Positions 37,158-46,171 of a DNA stretch of 64,000 nt are shown piece after piece. The notes beneath the pieces are model-generated. The model was given only the letters and a program-made list of their open reading frames with translations. It was not told the DNA's origin and did no database searches. The position numbers were made by a program, and so were the translations under genes. Position 1 is the stretch's first letter. Every line of letters starts with the position of its first letter. Origin of the DNA: Arthrobacter sp. Edens01. GTDB lineage: Bacteria; Actinomycetota; Actinomycetes; Actinomycetales; Micrococcaceae. The stretch covers positions 534,571 to 598,570 of the forward strand of contig NZ_LKIU01000005.1 of the NCBI RefSeq assembly GCF_001307035.1, read 5' to 3'.

Positions 37158-37856
37158 ATGGCGGCAAAAGGAGTCCAGGGCAAGCGGGGGCAAAAGACCA
37201 GCGGTGCCTCCGGGACCAGGCCTGCAACCGGTCCGGCGCGCCCAAGCAGGGCTGTCTACCGTCGGCGCCGGCTCGTCGTGACACTCCTGGCGCTGCTGGT
37301 TGTGGCCGGCCTGGTGTGGGCCGGGATAGTAGTGGTCGCCGCTCTTGCGGGTGACAAGGATGCAACGGCGTCCGAACCCTTTGAGACCGCACCGACTTCT
37401 GCCGCGCAGCCGCCCGCTTCCAAGGCAGCGGAGGAAGCTGAAGCAGAGCCGTCTCCGAAGGCTGAAGACGGCATGTGTCCTCCGGCTGCGGTGACGGTTG
37501 CCGCCTCAACGGATGCAGAGGCCTATCCGGCCGGCGCCAATCCGAACCTGACACTGACAGTGACCAATACCGGTGCGGAACCGTGCCGGATCAACGTGGG
37601 CACCACGCAGATGGAATTCGTGGTCACGTCCGGTTCAGACCGGATCTTCTCTTCCGCAGACTGCCAGGACGGGGCCCAAGACCTGGTCAAGGAGTTCGAG
37701 CCCGGTGCCGAGGAACGGGCCAACTTCACCTGGGAACGGCTGCGGTCGGCTCCGGGGTGCACCGCCGTGTCCAGCAACCCGAATCCCGGCTGGTATGTCT
37801 TCACGGCACGGCTGGGGGAAACCACCAGCGAAAAAGCCGTGTTCCAGCTGGATTAG
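37158..37856 (+). CDS. Membrane-anchored exported protein, unknown function
   Basis: A 232-residue protein with a basic cytoplasmic N terminus (residues 1-38), one membrane helix (about 39-64) and an alanine/glutamate-rich linker. The C-terminal domain is beta-rich and contains four cysteines (about residues 112, 146, 174 and 202) that could form two disulfides. The domain reads like an Ig-like, DUF4232-type fold (NLTLTVTNTGAEPCRINVG, then SNPNPGWYVFTARLG). It diverges from mutY and converges on disA with only 12 bases between stops. The function is unknown. Confidence 0.75.
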   Translation: MAAKGVQGKRGQKTSGASGTRPATGPARPSRAVYRRRRLVVTLLALLVVAGLVWAGIVVVAALAGDKDATASEPFETAPTSAAQPPASKAAEEAEAEPSPKAEDGMCPPAAVTVAASTDAEAYPAGANPNLTLTVTNTGAEPCRINVGTTQMEFVVTSGSDRIFSSADCQDGAQDLVKEFEPGAEERANFTWERLRSAPGCTAVSSNPNPGWYVFTARLGETTSEKAVFQLD

Positions 37857-37868
37857 CTGCTGCGGCCG

Positions 37869-38951
37869 CTACATAAAGCGGTCGAGCAGGCTTGTCTCAG
37901 CAATCCGGGAGAGGCCTTCACGCACAGTCCGAGCCCGCTGTTCACCGATACCGTCCACCTGCATCAGGTCTTCGATGTTGGCGGCCATCAGGTTCTGCAG
38001 GCCGCCAAAGTGGTCCACCAGACGGTTGGAGACCGCCGGCGGAACGCTCTTGATGTTGCTCAGCAGGCGGTAACCGCGGGGCTGGACCACGGCTTCAAGG
38101 GAGTCCTGGCCCGGCTGGAAGCCCACCACGGCGGCGATCTTCCCCAAGTCCACCATGTCCGAGGAACTCAATCCCTGCAGGGTTGCGACCTGTTCTTCGA
38201 TGTTGCCCTGGGTCTCGCCAATGTCGGCGTAATCCCGGATGATCATTTCGCTGCCCGGGCCGAGCCCTGTGGTCAGTTCCTCCAGCTGGAGGGAAAGCAG
38301 CCGCCCGTCGACTCCAAGCTCAAGGACGTACTGCGAGATTTCCTCGGAGATCCTGCGCACCATTTCCTGCCGCTGGAGAGTGACTGCCACGTCGCGGACG
38401 GTTACCATGGCTTCGATTTCCAGGGCGGAGAGTGAGTTCGTGACCTGGTCCAGGCGGGTGCGGTAGCGCTCCAGGGTTGCCAGTGCCTGGTTGGCGCGGG
38501 CCAGTACCGGCTCGGACCCTTCCAGGACGTGCCGCAGTCCGCCAACGTACAGCTGGATGATCTGCATCGACTGGCTGACGGAGATCACCGGGAAGCCGGT
38601 CTGGATGGCAACACGCTCTGCGGTGCGGTGGCGTGTTCCGGACTCATGGGTCTCGATCGTGTGGTCGGGGACCAGCTGCACGGCCGCCCGCAGGATGTTG
38701 GTGCCGTCCTTGTCACAGACGATTGCACCGTCCATTTTCGCCAGTTCGCGAAGCCGGGTGGAGGAGAACTCAATCCCGATGTCGAAACCGCCGGAGCAGA
38801 TCGAGTCCACTGTGCGGTCAAAGCCGAGGACAATCAGGGCGCCGGTGCGGCCGCGGAGGATCCGCTCCAGGCCGTCGCGAAGAGCAGTTCCGGGCGCAAC
38901 CCTCGCAAGGGTCGCCTTCAGCGCGTCCTCGGGACTGCGAGGCATGGTCAC
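37869..38951 (-). CDS. disA: DNA integrity scanning diadenylate cyclase DisA
   Basis: Makes cyclic di-AMP and scans DNA for branches. The 360-residue protein shows the DAC domain motifs DGA (74-76) and RHRTAERVA (from 107), a helical linker, and a C-terminal helix-hairpin-helix DNA-binding domain (LMQVDGIGEQRARTVREGL). It lies downstream of radA on the same strand, the usual order in actinobacteria and firmicutes, where RadA and DisA interact. Confidence 0.97.
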   Translation of the reverse strand: MTMPRSPEDALKATLARVAPGTALRDGLERILRGRTGALIVLGFDRTVDSICSGGFDIGIEFSSTRLRELAKMDGAIVCDKDGTNILRAAVQLVPDHTIETHESGTRHRTAERVAIQTGFPVISVSQSMQIIQLYVGGLRHVLEGSEPVLARANQALATLERYRTRLDQVTNSLSALEIEAMVTVRDVAVTLQRQEMVRRISEEISQYVLELGVDGRLLSLQLEELTTGLGPGSEMIIRDYADIGETQGNIEEQVATLQGLSSSDMVDLGKIAAVVGFQPGQDSLEAVVQPRGYRLLSNIKSVPPAVSNRLVDHFGGLQNLMAANIEDLMQVDGIGEQRARTVREGLSRIAETSLLDRFM

Positions 38952-39098
38952 TTCCTTCCGGCCACTGGCGGCCCACGGGACGTTCTGGGCGTGGGTATGC
39001 GCAGATACTTCCCCATAGTAGTGGGAGGAACCGGCTCATCCGCCACTTTGGTCCCCGGAGTATGACAGGCGCGCTTATCAAACGGCCTGCGGCGCGCC

Positions 39099-40466
39099 CT
39101 AGAAGAGGAGTTCGAGAGCCTCGGAGAGAGTTGAGACTTCCCGGACCTTGAAACCAGCCGGCACCTGGCCGGGACCGTTGGGTGATGCGGGCACCACCGC
39201 ATGGCTGAATCCCAGCCGCTCGGCCTCCTGGACCCGCCGGGCTATGCCGGGGATGGGACGGACCTCCCCGGCCAGTCCAACCTCGCCGAACGCAATGAGC
39301 CGTGCAGGCAGGGGCTTGTTCATCTTCGCCGAGGCGACGGCCAGGGCCACGGCAAGGTCGGTGGCCGGTTCGGTCAGCTTCACCCCGCCCACGGTGGCCA
39401 CATAACTGTCGTCCTTGGCGAGGTTCATCGAAGCCCGCTGCTGCAGCACCGCGAGCAGCATGGCCACCCGGGCGGAGTCCAGGCCGCTGGTGGCCCGCCG
39501 CGCCTGCGCATTGCCGGTCTCCGCGAGCAGCGCCTGTACCTCCGCTACGAGCGGGCGCCTGCCTTCCAGGGTCACCGTGATGCAGGTGCCGGAGACGGGC
39601 TCCTTGGTACGGGAGACGAACAGCCCGCTCGGATCGGCGAGCCCTTCGATGCCGTCCTCGGTGAGATCGAAGCAGCCGACTTCGTCCGTGGGCCCGTAAC
39701 GGTTCTTGACCGCACGGACCAGCCGCAGGCGGGAGTGCCGGTCGCCGTCGAACTGGCACACCACGTCTACCAGGTGCTCAAGCAGGCGCGGGCCTGCAAT
39801 GGAGCCGTCCTTGGTGACGTGCCCGACCAGCAGCGTGGTCATGTTCCGGGTCTTGGCTGCATTGATGAGCGAGGCCGCCACCTCGCGGACCTGGCTGACT
39901 CCGCCGGCGCTGCCGTCCACTGCGGCGCTGCTCAGCGTCTGCACCGAGTCCACGATCAGCAGTGCAGGCTTGACCTGCTCAACCTGCCCCAGTGCCTGGC
40001 CAAGGTCGGTTTCGGCACTGAGGTACAGGCTGTCCGACACTGCACCGATCCGTTCGGCGCGCAGCTTTACCTGGGCCGTTGATTCCTCACCCGTAACGTA
40101 AAGGACGTCCCGGCCCTGCCCGGCCACGCGTGCAGCGACGTCGAGCAGCAGGGTGGACTTGCCAACTCCGGGCTCGCCGGCCAGCAGGATCACTGCGCCG
40201 GGCACCAGTCCGCCGCCCAGTACCCGGTCCAGTTCGCCCACTCCGGTGGGCTGGTAAGCGGCAGTGGTGGCGTCAACATCGGCAATCAGCTGCGCCGGAC
40301 GGGCGACGACGGCTGCGGGAGTGGTGCGCGCAAGGACCTCGCCCGCCTCCTCGACGGTGCCCCAGGCCTGGCATTCACCGCAGCGGCCTACCCACTTAAC
40401 AGCGGTCCAGCCGCACTCCGTGCAGCGGTAATTGGCGGTTTTCGCCCGGGAAGTCTTTGTTGCCAT
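39099..40466 (-). CDS. radA: DNA repair protein RadA
   Basis: RecA-like branch-migration ATPase. The 455-residue protein has an N-terminal C4 zinc finger (Cys15, 18, 29 and 32; YRCTECGW), Walker A in LLAGEPGVGKSTLLLD, the RadA-specific KNRYGP motif followed by TDEVGCF, and a C-terminal Lon-protease-like domain (AVALAVASAKMNKPLPARL, GEVGLAGEVRPI). It is upstream of disA on the same strand with a 147-base gap. Confidence 0.97.
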   Translation of the reverse strand: MATKTSRAKTANYRCTECGWTAVKWVGRCGECQAWGTVEEAGEVLARTTPAAVVARPAQLIADVDATTAAYQPTGVGELDRVLGGGLVPGAVILLAGEPGVGKSTLLLDVAARVAGQGRDVLYVTGEESTAQVKLRAERIGAVSDSLYLSAETDLGQALGQVEQVKPALLIVDSVQTLSSAAVDGSAGGVSQVREVAASLINAAKTRNMTTLLVGHVTKDGSIAGPRLLEHLVDVVCQFDGDRHSRLRLVRAVKNRYGPTDEVGCFDLTEDGIEGLADPSGLFVSRTKEPVSGTCITVTLEGRRPLVAEVQALLAETGNAQARRATSGLDSARVAMLLAVLQQRASMNLAKDDSYVATVGGVKLTEPATDLAVALAVASAKMNKPLPARLIAFGEVGLAGEVRPIPGIARRVQEAERLGFSHAVVPASPNGPGQVPAGFKVREVSTLSEALELLF

Positions 40467-40520
40467 GCCAACAGGCTATCTGCCGGCACTGACATCGCGT
40501 TGCAGCGTCCCGGCGGCTGA

Positions 40521-41651
40521 TTAGACCTCGGAAAGATAGCTGACGGCCTCTTCGTGGGAGAGTCCGGTGGCCTCGAGGAGGTCCACCACCAAGGGGCGGA
40601 ACAGCATTACCAGGGCATCGCCGTACAGGTCGTGTACGTCCAGGGAAGCCGGGTGCAGCCGGGCGCCCACGGCGGCCAGTTCGCTTCGCGCCTGGCGGAG
40701 ATGGCGCTCGCGCGTCGGCTGGGATTCACCGCCGCCCAGCGCCCGGGCCAGGATGTCCACGGCGTCGGCGGTGTCATTGATGACCTCTGAAACCTTGTCT
40801 ACGGCCGTGTCCGAGAGCGACGCATGGTTAATTACGGAAGTGGTCCGCCGCGCGAAGACCCGGCTGCTGCGGATGGCCAGGTCCAGGTAACCCACAGATC
40901 CGCGAAGGTCCCCGAGTTCAGCCAGATGCCTGCGGTAGGCGGGGGAGATGCGGGCTATTTCACGGGCATCGCGGATGCTGCGTGCCAGCAGGTCCAGCTG
41001 CGGCTGGGTGCTTCGGGCCCGGACCAGGGCGTGCCAGGCCAGGGTCGAGTCGCTGCGTACAAGGGCGTCGGCAACCTGGCGCAGCACGGCGGAGAGTTCA
41101 CTGAGCAGCTCACGGATATTCGACTTGGGTTCGCGCCGCGGATCCCTGGGCGCGAGCATCGTGACGATCAGCGCGAAGACACCACCCACAATTGCGTCCA
41201 TGCTGCGCGTGAAAACTCCGCCTTCCGGTGCGGGCAGCAGGACCACCAGCAGGGACTGCAGTCCCAGCTGGGTCGTGAAAATAACGCCCCGGTCCAGGAA
41301 CCGCGCCAGCATCAGGGAAGAGAAGAGCACGATGGCGGCCTGCCACAGCCCGTTGCCGAGCACCTGGAGGAGCAGTTCACCAATGGTGATGCCCAGGGTG
41401 CAGCCGATTCCGACCTCCAGCACCCGGCGGGTACGGGGTTCGCGGGAGAACCCCAGCGAGATCAGGGCTGCCGTCGCTGCGAAGAGCGGGCCTTCATGGC
41501 CCAGCACGTACTCCGCGAACGCATAGGCACCCACGGCACAAATGGTCATCTGAAGTGCGGGGTAGATCGACGCGCCGCTTCGCTTGACGCCAATCCGGAA
41601 CCGGTTGCGCAGGAACCTGTTCCAGGAGCTGAGACGGTCACGGGCAGGCAT
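40521..41651 (-). CDS. FUSC-family membrane protein (aromatic acid exporter-like)
   Basis: A 376-residue protein with an N-terminal membrane domain of about six helices (residues 30-150) and a long helical cytoplasmic domain. The pattern TICAVGAYAFAEYVLGHEGP, then SLGFSREPRTRRVLEVGIGC, is that of FUSC/ArAE-type exporters, often half-size and dimeric in actinobacteria. Known relatives export aromatic acids or fusaric acid; no substrate can be assigned here. It is transcribed away from pstS. Confidence 0.85.
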   Translation of the reverse strand: MPARDRLSSWNRFLRNRFRIGVKRSGASIYPALQMTICAVGAYAFAEYVLGHEGPLFAATAALISLGFSREPRTRRVLEVGIGCTLGITIGELLLQVLGNGLWQAAIVLFSSLMLARFLDRGVIFTTQLGLQSLLVVLLPAPEGGVFTRSMDAIVGGVFALIVTMLAPRDPRREPKSNIRELLSELSAVLRQVADALVRSDSTLAWHALVRARSTQPQLDLLARSIRDAREIARISPAYRRHLAELGDLRGSVGYLDLAIRSSRVFARRTTSVINHASLSDTAVDKVSEVINDTADAVDILARALGGGESQPTRERHLRQARSELAAVGARLHPASLDVHDLYGDALVMLFRPLVVDLLEATGLSHEEAVSYLSEV

Positions 41652-41741
41652 GGGAACAGTCTAGGGGGACCGCGCTCCGACAGCAGACGCAGCAGCATCT
41701 GTGACATGCGGAGGGATTATTCCCGTGCTGCTTGGTCCCAG

Positions 41742-41758
41742 TTCACTTTTTGTTCACC
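41742..41758 (+). promoter_or_regulatory. PHO-box-like direct repeat upstream of pstS
   Basis: Two GTTCAC units (41742-41747 and 41753-41758) are spaced exactly 11 bases apart, the arrangement of PhoP-binding direct repeats in actinobacteria. They stand about 100 bases before the pstS start, as expected for activation of the Pst operon under phosphate starvation. Binding is inferred from the pattern and context. Confidence 0.65.
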
Positions 41759-41860
41759 TTGGCAGGCCAGTCTTCATATCGGAGCGGATGACAACCCTCC
41801 AGCGACAAGTCTCCCGGCGTTGACGCGCCGGACATACCACCCTTGAAAGGGACCACGATT

Positions 41861-42982
41861 GTGAAGGTATTCCGCATTGGCCGCACAGCGGCCGTCCTGT
41901 CCGTGGCAGCACTGGCATTGGCTGCCTGCGGCAGTGACAACGCGACGAACGCAGCCGCCGGCACCGATTCTTCCGCTTCCGGCTCGGCCCTGACCGGCAC
42001 ACTGTCCGGCGCAGGTGCCAGCTCGCAGGCCTCGGCGATGGACGCCTGGATCGCAGGTTTCAACGAGTCGAACCCAAATGCCTCCATCCAGTACTCACCG
42101 GACGGATCCGGGGCCGGCCGGGAGGCCCTCCTGGCCGGCGGTGTGCAGTTCGCCGGATCCGACGCCGTCCTGAAGGACGAAGAGGTGCAGGCCTCGCTGG
42201 AGACCTGCGGCCCCGACGGTGCCCTGCACGTCCCGGCCTACATCTCCCCGATTGCGATCGCATTCAACCTGGACGGCATTGAGGAACTGAACCTCGACGC
42301 AGACACCATCGCCGGCATCTTCCGCGGTGAGATCACCACCTGGAACGATCCGGCAATCGCCGGCCAGAACGAAGGCACCGAGCTGCCGGGCACCGCTATC
42401 ACCGTGGTCCACCGCTCCGATGAATCCGGTACCACCGAGAACTTCACCGAATACCTGGCCGCCGCGGCACCGGACGTATGGACCACGGAAGCCAGCGGTG
42501 AATGGCCGGCGGAGCTCGACGGGCAGGAGAATGCGCAGGGAACCTCCGGCGTCGTTTCTGCTGCCAGCGCCACCAGCGGGGCCATCACCTACGCCGATGC
42601 ATCCGCCGTCGGGTCCATGGGCACCGTGGCTGTGAAGGTGGGCGGGGAATACGTTCCCTACAGCGCCGACGCCGCCTCCAAGGCTGTGGAGGCCTCCACG
42701 CCGGTCACCGGCGAAGGCCGCCCTGAGCTTGACATGGCCATGGAACTGGCCCGGGACACCACTGAATCCGGCGCCTACCCTGTGGTGTTGGTCTCCTACC
42801 ATCTCTACTGCACCACTTATGAGGACCAGGACACCGTCGACCTCATCAAGGCCTTCGGATCCTACGTGGTCAGCGCGGAAGGCCAGGCGGCAGCAGGCGA
42901 AGCCGCAGGTAACGCCCCGATGTCCGCCGCGCTGCAGGAGCAGGCAGCCAAGGCCATCGAATCAATCAAGGCCGCTTCCTAG
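41861..42982 (+). CDS. pstS: Phosphate-binding lipoprotein PstS
   Basis: High-affinity extracellular phosphate-binding protein. The 373-residue protein has a lipobox LAACGSD (Cys23), GTLSGAGASSQASAMDAWI, SPDGSGAGREALLAG, the FRGEITTWNDPAI segment and HRSDESGTTENFTEYL, all phosphate-contact regions. The GTG at 41861 follows GAAAGGGACC; a TTG at 41843 is less likely. It is first in pstSCAB and separated from pstC by a hairpin. Confidence 0.96.
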   Translation: MKVFRIGRTAAVLSVAALALAACGSDNATNAAAGTDSSASGSALTGTLSGAGASSQASAMDAWIAGFNESNPNASIQYSPDGSGAGREALLAGGVQFAGSDAVLKDEEVQASLETCGPDGALHVPAYISPIAIAFNLDGIEELNLDADTIAGIFRGEITTWNDPAIAGQNEGTELPGTAITVVHRSDESGTTENFTEYLAAAAPDVWTTEASGEWPAELDGQENAQGTSGVVSAASATSGAITYADASAVGSMGTVAVKVGGEYVPYSADAASKAVEASTPVTGEGRPELDMAMELARDTTESGAYPVVLVSYHLYCTTYEDQDTVDLIKAFGSYVVSAEGQAAAGEAAGNAPMSAALQEQAAKAIESIKAAS

Positions 42983-43001
42983 CCGCAAAGGAATGGTCCA
43001 G

Positions 43002-43037
43002 GCCCCCGTACAGCGCCCCAAAGCGCAGTGCGGGGGC
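43002..43037 (+). terminator. Intercistronic hairpin between pstS and pstC
   Basis: An outer GC stem (43002-43008 with 43031-43037) continues inward with partial pairing. It lies 19 bases after pstS. In pst operons such a structure often reduces read-through or stabilises the pstS message so that PstS exceeds the permease. That effect is inferred here. Confidence 0.6.
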
Positions 43038-43149
43038 ATTTGCCGGGCCGGCGGCCAGCTTGAATCTGGCCCGCCGACAGTGAAAACTGACGAGTGCGGT
43101 GTCTTGTCCACATCAATCAAGTTGCCAACAAAGTTCGAAGGGTTGTGCA

Positions 43150-44082
43150 GTGTCAAGCAAGTCAATACAGGGCACCGGCGGTGCCGGGCGCGCGGGGGAC
43201 AAAGTCTTCTCCGGCATCACGCTGCTGGCGGGCTGTCTGATCCTGACAGTCCTGTTTGCGGTAGCCGCCTTCCTGCTCTGGCAGGCACTTCCCACTTTCT
43301 CCGCCCCGTCTGAGGACATCTCCGGCGGTTCGGGGTTCCTGGCGTACATCTTCCCGCTGGTGATCGGCACCGTGATCGCCGCGGCCATCGCGCTGCTGAT
43401 CGCCACTCCGGTGGGCCTTGGCGTCGCGCTGTTCATTTCCCACTACGCTCCCCGCCGCCTTTCCCAGGCCCTGGGCTACGTTGTGGACCTCCTGGCCGCC
43501 ATCCCCTCGGTGGTCTACGGCGCGTGGGGTATGACCGTGCTGGCGCCGGCACTGGTGGGCCCGTACAACTGGCTCGCTGAAAACGCCGGCTGGTTCCCCC
43601 TATTCACCGGACCGGCCAGCCAGACCGGCAAGACAATGCTCACCGCGGGAATCGTCCTGTCCGTCATGGTGCTTCCGATCATCACCTCCCTGAGCCGCGA
43701 AATCTTCCTGCAGACTCCGAAGCTGCATGAGGAAGCCGCCCTGGCCATGGGCGCCACCCGCTGGGAAATGATCCGCATGGCCGTCCTCCCCTTCGCCAGA
43801 CCGGGCATCATCAGCGCCATCATGCTTGGCCTGGGCCGCGCCCTGGGTGAAACCATGGCAGTGGCGCTGGTGCTTTCCTCCGGCGGCCTGATCGCCAGCC
43901 TGATCCGGCCCGGCAACCAGACAATCGCCGCGGAAATCGCGCTGAACTTCCCCGAGGCCTATGGCCTGCGCCTCTCTGAGCTGATCGCTGCCGGCCTGGT
44001 CCTGTTCGTGATCACCCTGATCGTGAACGTCATTGCCCGCTGGATCATCAGCCGCCACAAAGAATTCTCGGGAGCCAACTGA
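43150..44082 (+). CDS. pstC: Phosphate ABC transporter permease PstC
   Basis: One of two membrane subunits of the Pst importer. Of 310 residues, it has six helices and the EAA cytoplasmic loop HEEAALAMGATRWEMIRMAV, with LPFARPGIISAIMLGLGRALGETMAV typical of PstC. The GTG at 43150 (VSSKSIQGTGG) follows GAAGGGTTG. Its TGA overlaps the pstA ATG by one base. Confidence 0.95.
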   Translation: MSSKSIQGTGGAGRAGDKVFSGITLLAGCLILTVLFAVAAFLLWQALPTFSAPSEDISGGSGFLAYIFPLVIGTVIAAAIALLIATPVGLGVALFISHYAPRRLSQALGYVVDLLAAIPSVVYGAWGMTVLAPALVGPYNWLAENAGWFPLFTGPASQTGKTMLTAGIVLSVMVLPIITSLSREIFLQTPKLHEEAALAMGATRWEMIRMAVLPFARPGIISAIMLGLGRALGETMAVALVLSSGGLIASLIRPGNQTIAAEIALNFPEAYGLRLSELIAAGLVLFVITLIVNVIARWIISRHKEFSGAN

Positions 44083-45182
44083 TGATTGAAACCGCACTGA
44101 CCCGCTCCTCGTCGCTGACCAAGAACCAGCTGCCCGGCTGGGCACTGTGGGCCATCCTGGCCGCCTCGATCGTCCTGGGTGCAGCCCTTTCGGCGCTGCT
44201 GGGGTTCAGCATCGCCACGTTCGCCATCTTTGCCGCCGTCCTCTTCGTAGCCGGCAGCACCATCGCCACCCGCATCGTTGAAGGCAGCCGGCGCGCAACG
44301 GACCGCTTCGCCACCAACCTGATCTACGGTGCCTTCATCCTGGCGCTGGTACCGCTGGTCTCAGTGATTTTCACGGTCCTGGTCCGCGGCATTCCCGGAC
44401 TCAGCGGAGACTTCCTGTTCACCTCCATGGGCGGCATGACCGGAACCGTGGACAACAACACTGTTGAAAACGGGACCCCGGTCCTCGGCGGTGCCTACCA
44501 CGCGATCATGGGCACACTGCTGATCACCCTCTGGGCAACCATCATCTCCGTGCCCATCGGACTGCTCACCGCTGTCTACCTGGTTGAGTACAGCAAGGGC
44601 GGGCCGCTGGCCCGGGCCATCACCTTCTTCGTGGACGTTATGACCGGCATCCCCTCGATCGTGGCCGGACTCTTCGCCGCAGCGTTCTTCGGTTTGATCT
44701 TCGGACCGGGCACACGCACCGGCTTCGTTGCCGCCGTCGCGCTTTCTGTCCTGATGATCCCCGTGGTGGTGCGTTCCACGGAGGAAATGCTGAAGATCGT
44801 TCCCAACGAACTGCGGGAAGCGTCCTATGCCCTGGGCGTTCGGAAGTGGCGGACCATCCTGAAGGTTGTTGTTCCCACGGCCATCTCCGGCATCGCCTCC
44901 GGCGTTACGCTTGCCATTGCCCGCGTGATCGGCGAAACCGCTCCGCTGCTGGTGACTGCCGGGTTCGTGAACACGATCAACCTGAACGTGTTTGCCGGCT
45001 GGATGGCCAGCCTCCCCACGTTCATCTACCGTCAGCTGATGAGCCCCACTTCTCCGACCAACACCGATCCGAGTACCCAGCGCGCCTGGGCCGCGGCACT
45101 GCTGCTGATCCTCATGGTCATGCTGCTGAACCTCGGCGCCCGGCTGGTTGCCCGAATCTTCGCGCCCAAGACCGGCCGCTGA
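44082..45182 (+). CDS. pstA: Phosphate ABC transporter permease PstA
   Basis: Second permease subunit, 366 residues. The N-terminal part has two extra hydrophobic stretches (LWAILAASIVLGAALSALLG and following), then the six-helix core with MTGIPSIVAGLFAAAFFGL and the EAA-type loop REASYALGVRKWRTILKVVV. The C-terminal end RLVARIFAPKTGR is cytoplasmic. It is coupled to pstC by a one-base overlap. Confidence 0.94.
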   Translation: MIETALTRSSSLTKNQLPGWALWAILAASIVLGAALSALLGFSIATFAIFAAVLFVAGSTIATRIVEGSRRATDRFATNLIYGAFILALVPLVSVIFTVLVRGIPGLSGDFLFTSMGGMTGTVDNNTVENGTPVLGGAYHAIMGTLLITLWATIISVPIGLLTAVYLVEYSKGGPLARAITFFVDVMTGIPSIVAGLFAAAFFGLIFGPGTRTGFVAAVALSVLMIPVVVRSTEEMLKIVPNELREASYALGVRKWRTILKVVVPTAISGIASGVTLAIARVIGETAPLLVTAGFVNTINLNVFAGWMASLPTFIYRQLMSPTSPTNTDPSTQRAWAAALLLILMVMLLNLGARLVARIFAPKTGR

Positions 45183-45259
45183 TCCCAAAGCCCCGGCCGC
45201 TGCGGCGGCACCGGAGAACCTATACGGGTGCTCCGGAGGAAAAGAACAGAAGGAACTAA

Positions 45260-46039
45260 ATGTCCAAGCGAATCGACGTCAAGGACCTCAACGTCTACTA
45301 CGGCGACTTCCTGGCGGTAGAAGACGTCAGCATCAAGATCGATGCGCGTTCCGTTACCGCGTTCATTGGCCCCTCGGGCTGCGGCAAGTCAACCTTCCTG
45401 CGCACGCTGAACCGCATGCATGAAGTGCTGCCCGGAGCCCGGGTAGAGGGCGAAGTCCTGCTGGACGGCGAGAACCTCTACGGCGCCGGCGTGGACCCCG
45501 TGACCGTGCGCAGCCACATCGGTATGGTCTTCCAGCGGCCCAATCCCTTCCCCACGATGTCCATCCGGGACAACGTTCTGGCCGGCGTGAAGCTGAACAA
45601 CAAGCGGATCTCCCGCTCCGACGCAGACGACCTGGTGGAGAAGTCCCTCACCGGCGCCAACCTGTGGCGCGAGGTCAAGGACCGGCTGGACAAGCCCGGC
45701 TCCGGTCTCTCCGGCGGCCAGCAGCAGCGCCTCTGCATCGCCCGCGCGATTGCGGTCTCACCTGAGGTGATTCTCATGGACGAGCCGTGTTCCGCCCTGG
45801 ACCCGATCTCCACCCTGGCTATTGAGGACCTGATCGAGGAGCTGAAGAGCGACTACACGGTCGTGATCGTCACCCACAACATGCAGCAGGCAGCACGCGT
45901 CTCGGACAAGACGGCGTTCTTCAACATCGCCGGCACCGGCAAGCCCGGCAAACTGATCGAGTACGACGACACCACCGTCATCTTCAACAACCCGTCGGTG
46001 AAGGCCACTGAGGACTACGTCTCCGGCCGCTTCGGGTAA
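45260..46039 (+). CDS. pstB: Phosphate ABC transporter ATP-binding protein PstB
   Basis: ATPase of the Pst importer, 259 residues. It shows Walker A in [20 protein letters not shown], the Q-loop [16 protein letters not shown], the signature [15 protein letters not shown] and Walker [16 protein letters not shown] good ribosome site (AGAAGGAAC) precedes the ATG. No phoU gene follows; instead a palindromic repeat and the convergent pit gene come next. Confidence 0.97.
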   Translation: MSKRIDVKDLNVYYGDFLAVEDVSIKIDARSVTAFIGPSGCGKSTFLRTLNRMHEVLPGARVEGEVLLDGENLYGAGVDPVTVRSHIGMVFQRPNPFPTMSIRDNVLAGVKLNNKRISRSDADDLVEKSLTGANLWREVKDRLDKPGSGLSGGQQQRLCIARAIAVSPEVILMDEPCSALDPISTLAIEDLIEELKSDYTVVIVTHNMQQAARVSDKTAFFNIAGTGKPGKLIEYDDTTVIFNNPSVKATEDYVSGRFG

Positions 46040-46054
46040 ACCCGCCCCGCACCT

Positions 46055-46124
46055 CACCCATCGACATCGCAGAAACTGCCCGTTACAGCCCCGTATCGGG
46101 CAGTTTCTGCTATCTCGGTGGGTG
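46055..46124. repeat. Long palindromic hairpin, bidirectional terminator, related to the 13161 palindrome
   Basis: Arms 46055-46082 and 46097-46124 are 28 bases each with three mismatches and a 14-base loop. The block GCAGAAACTGC plus the flanking CGAGATAGC matches the palindrome at 13161-13216. It lies between the convergent pstB and pit genes, so it can end both transcripts. Confidence 0.8.
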
Positions 46125-46171
46125 TTTATGGGGTCCGGGGCTGCAGAGGGCGGAGACGGGCGCTGAGGGCC

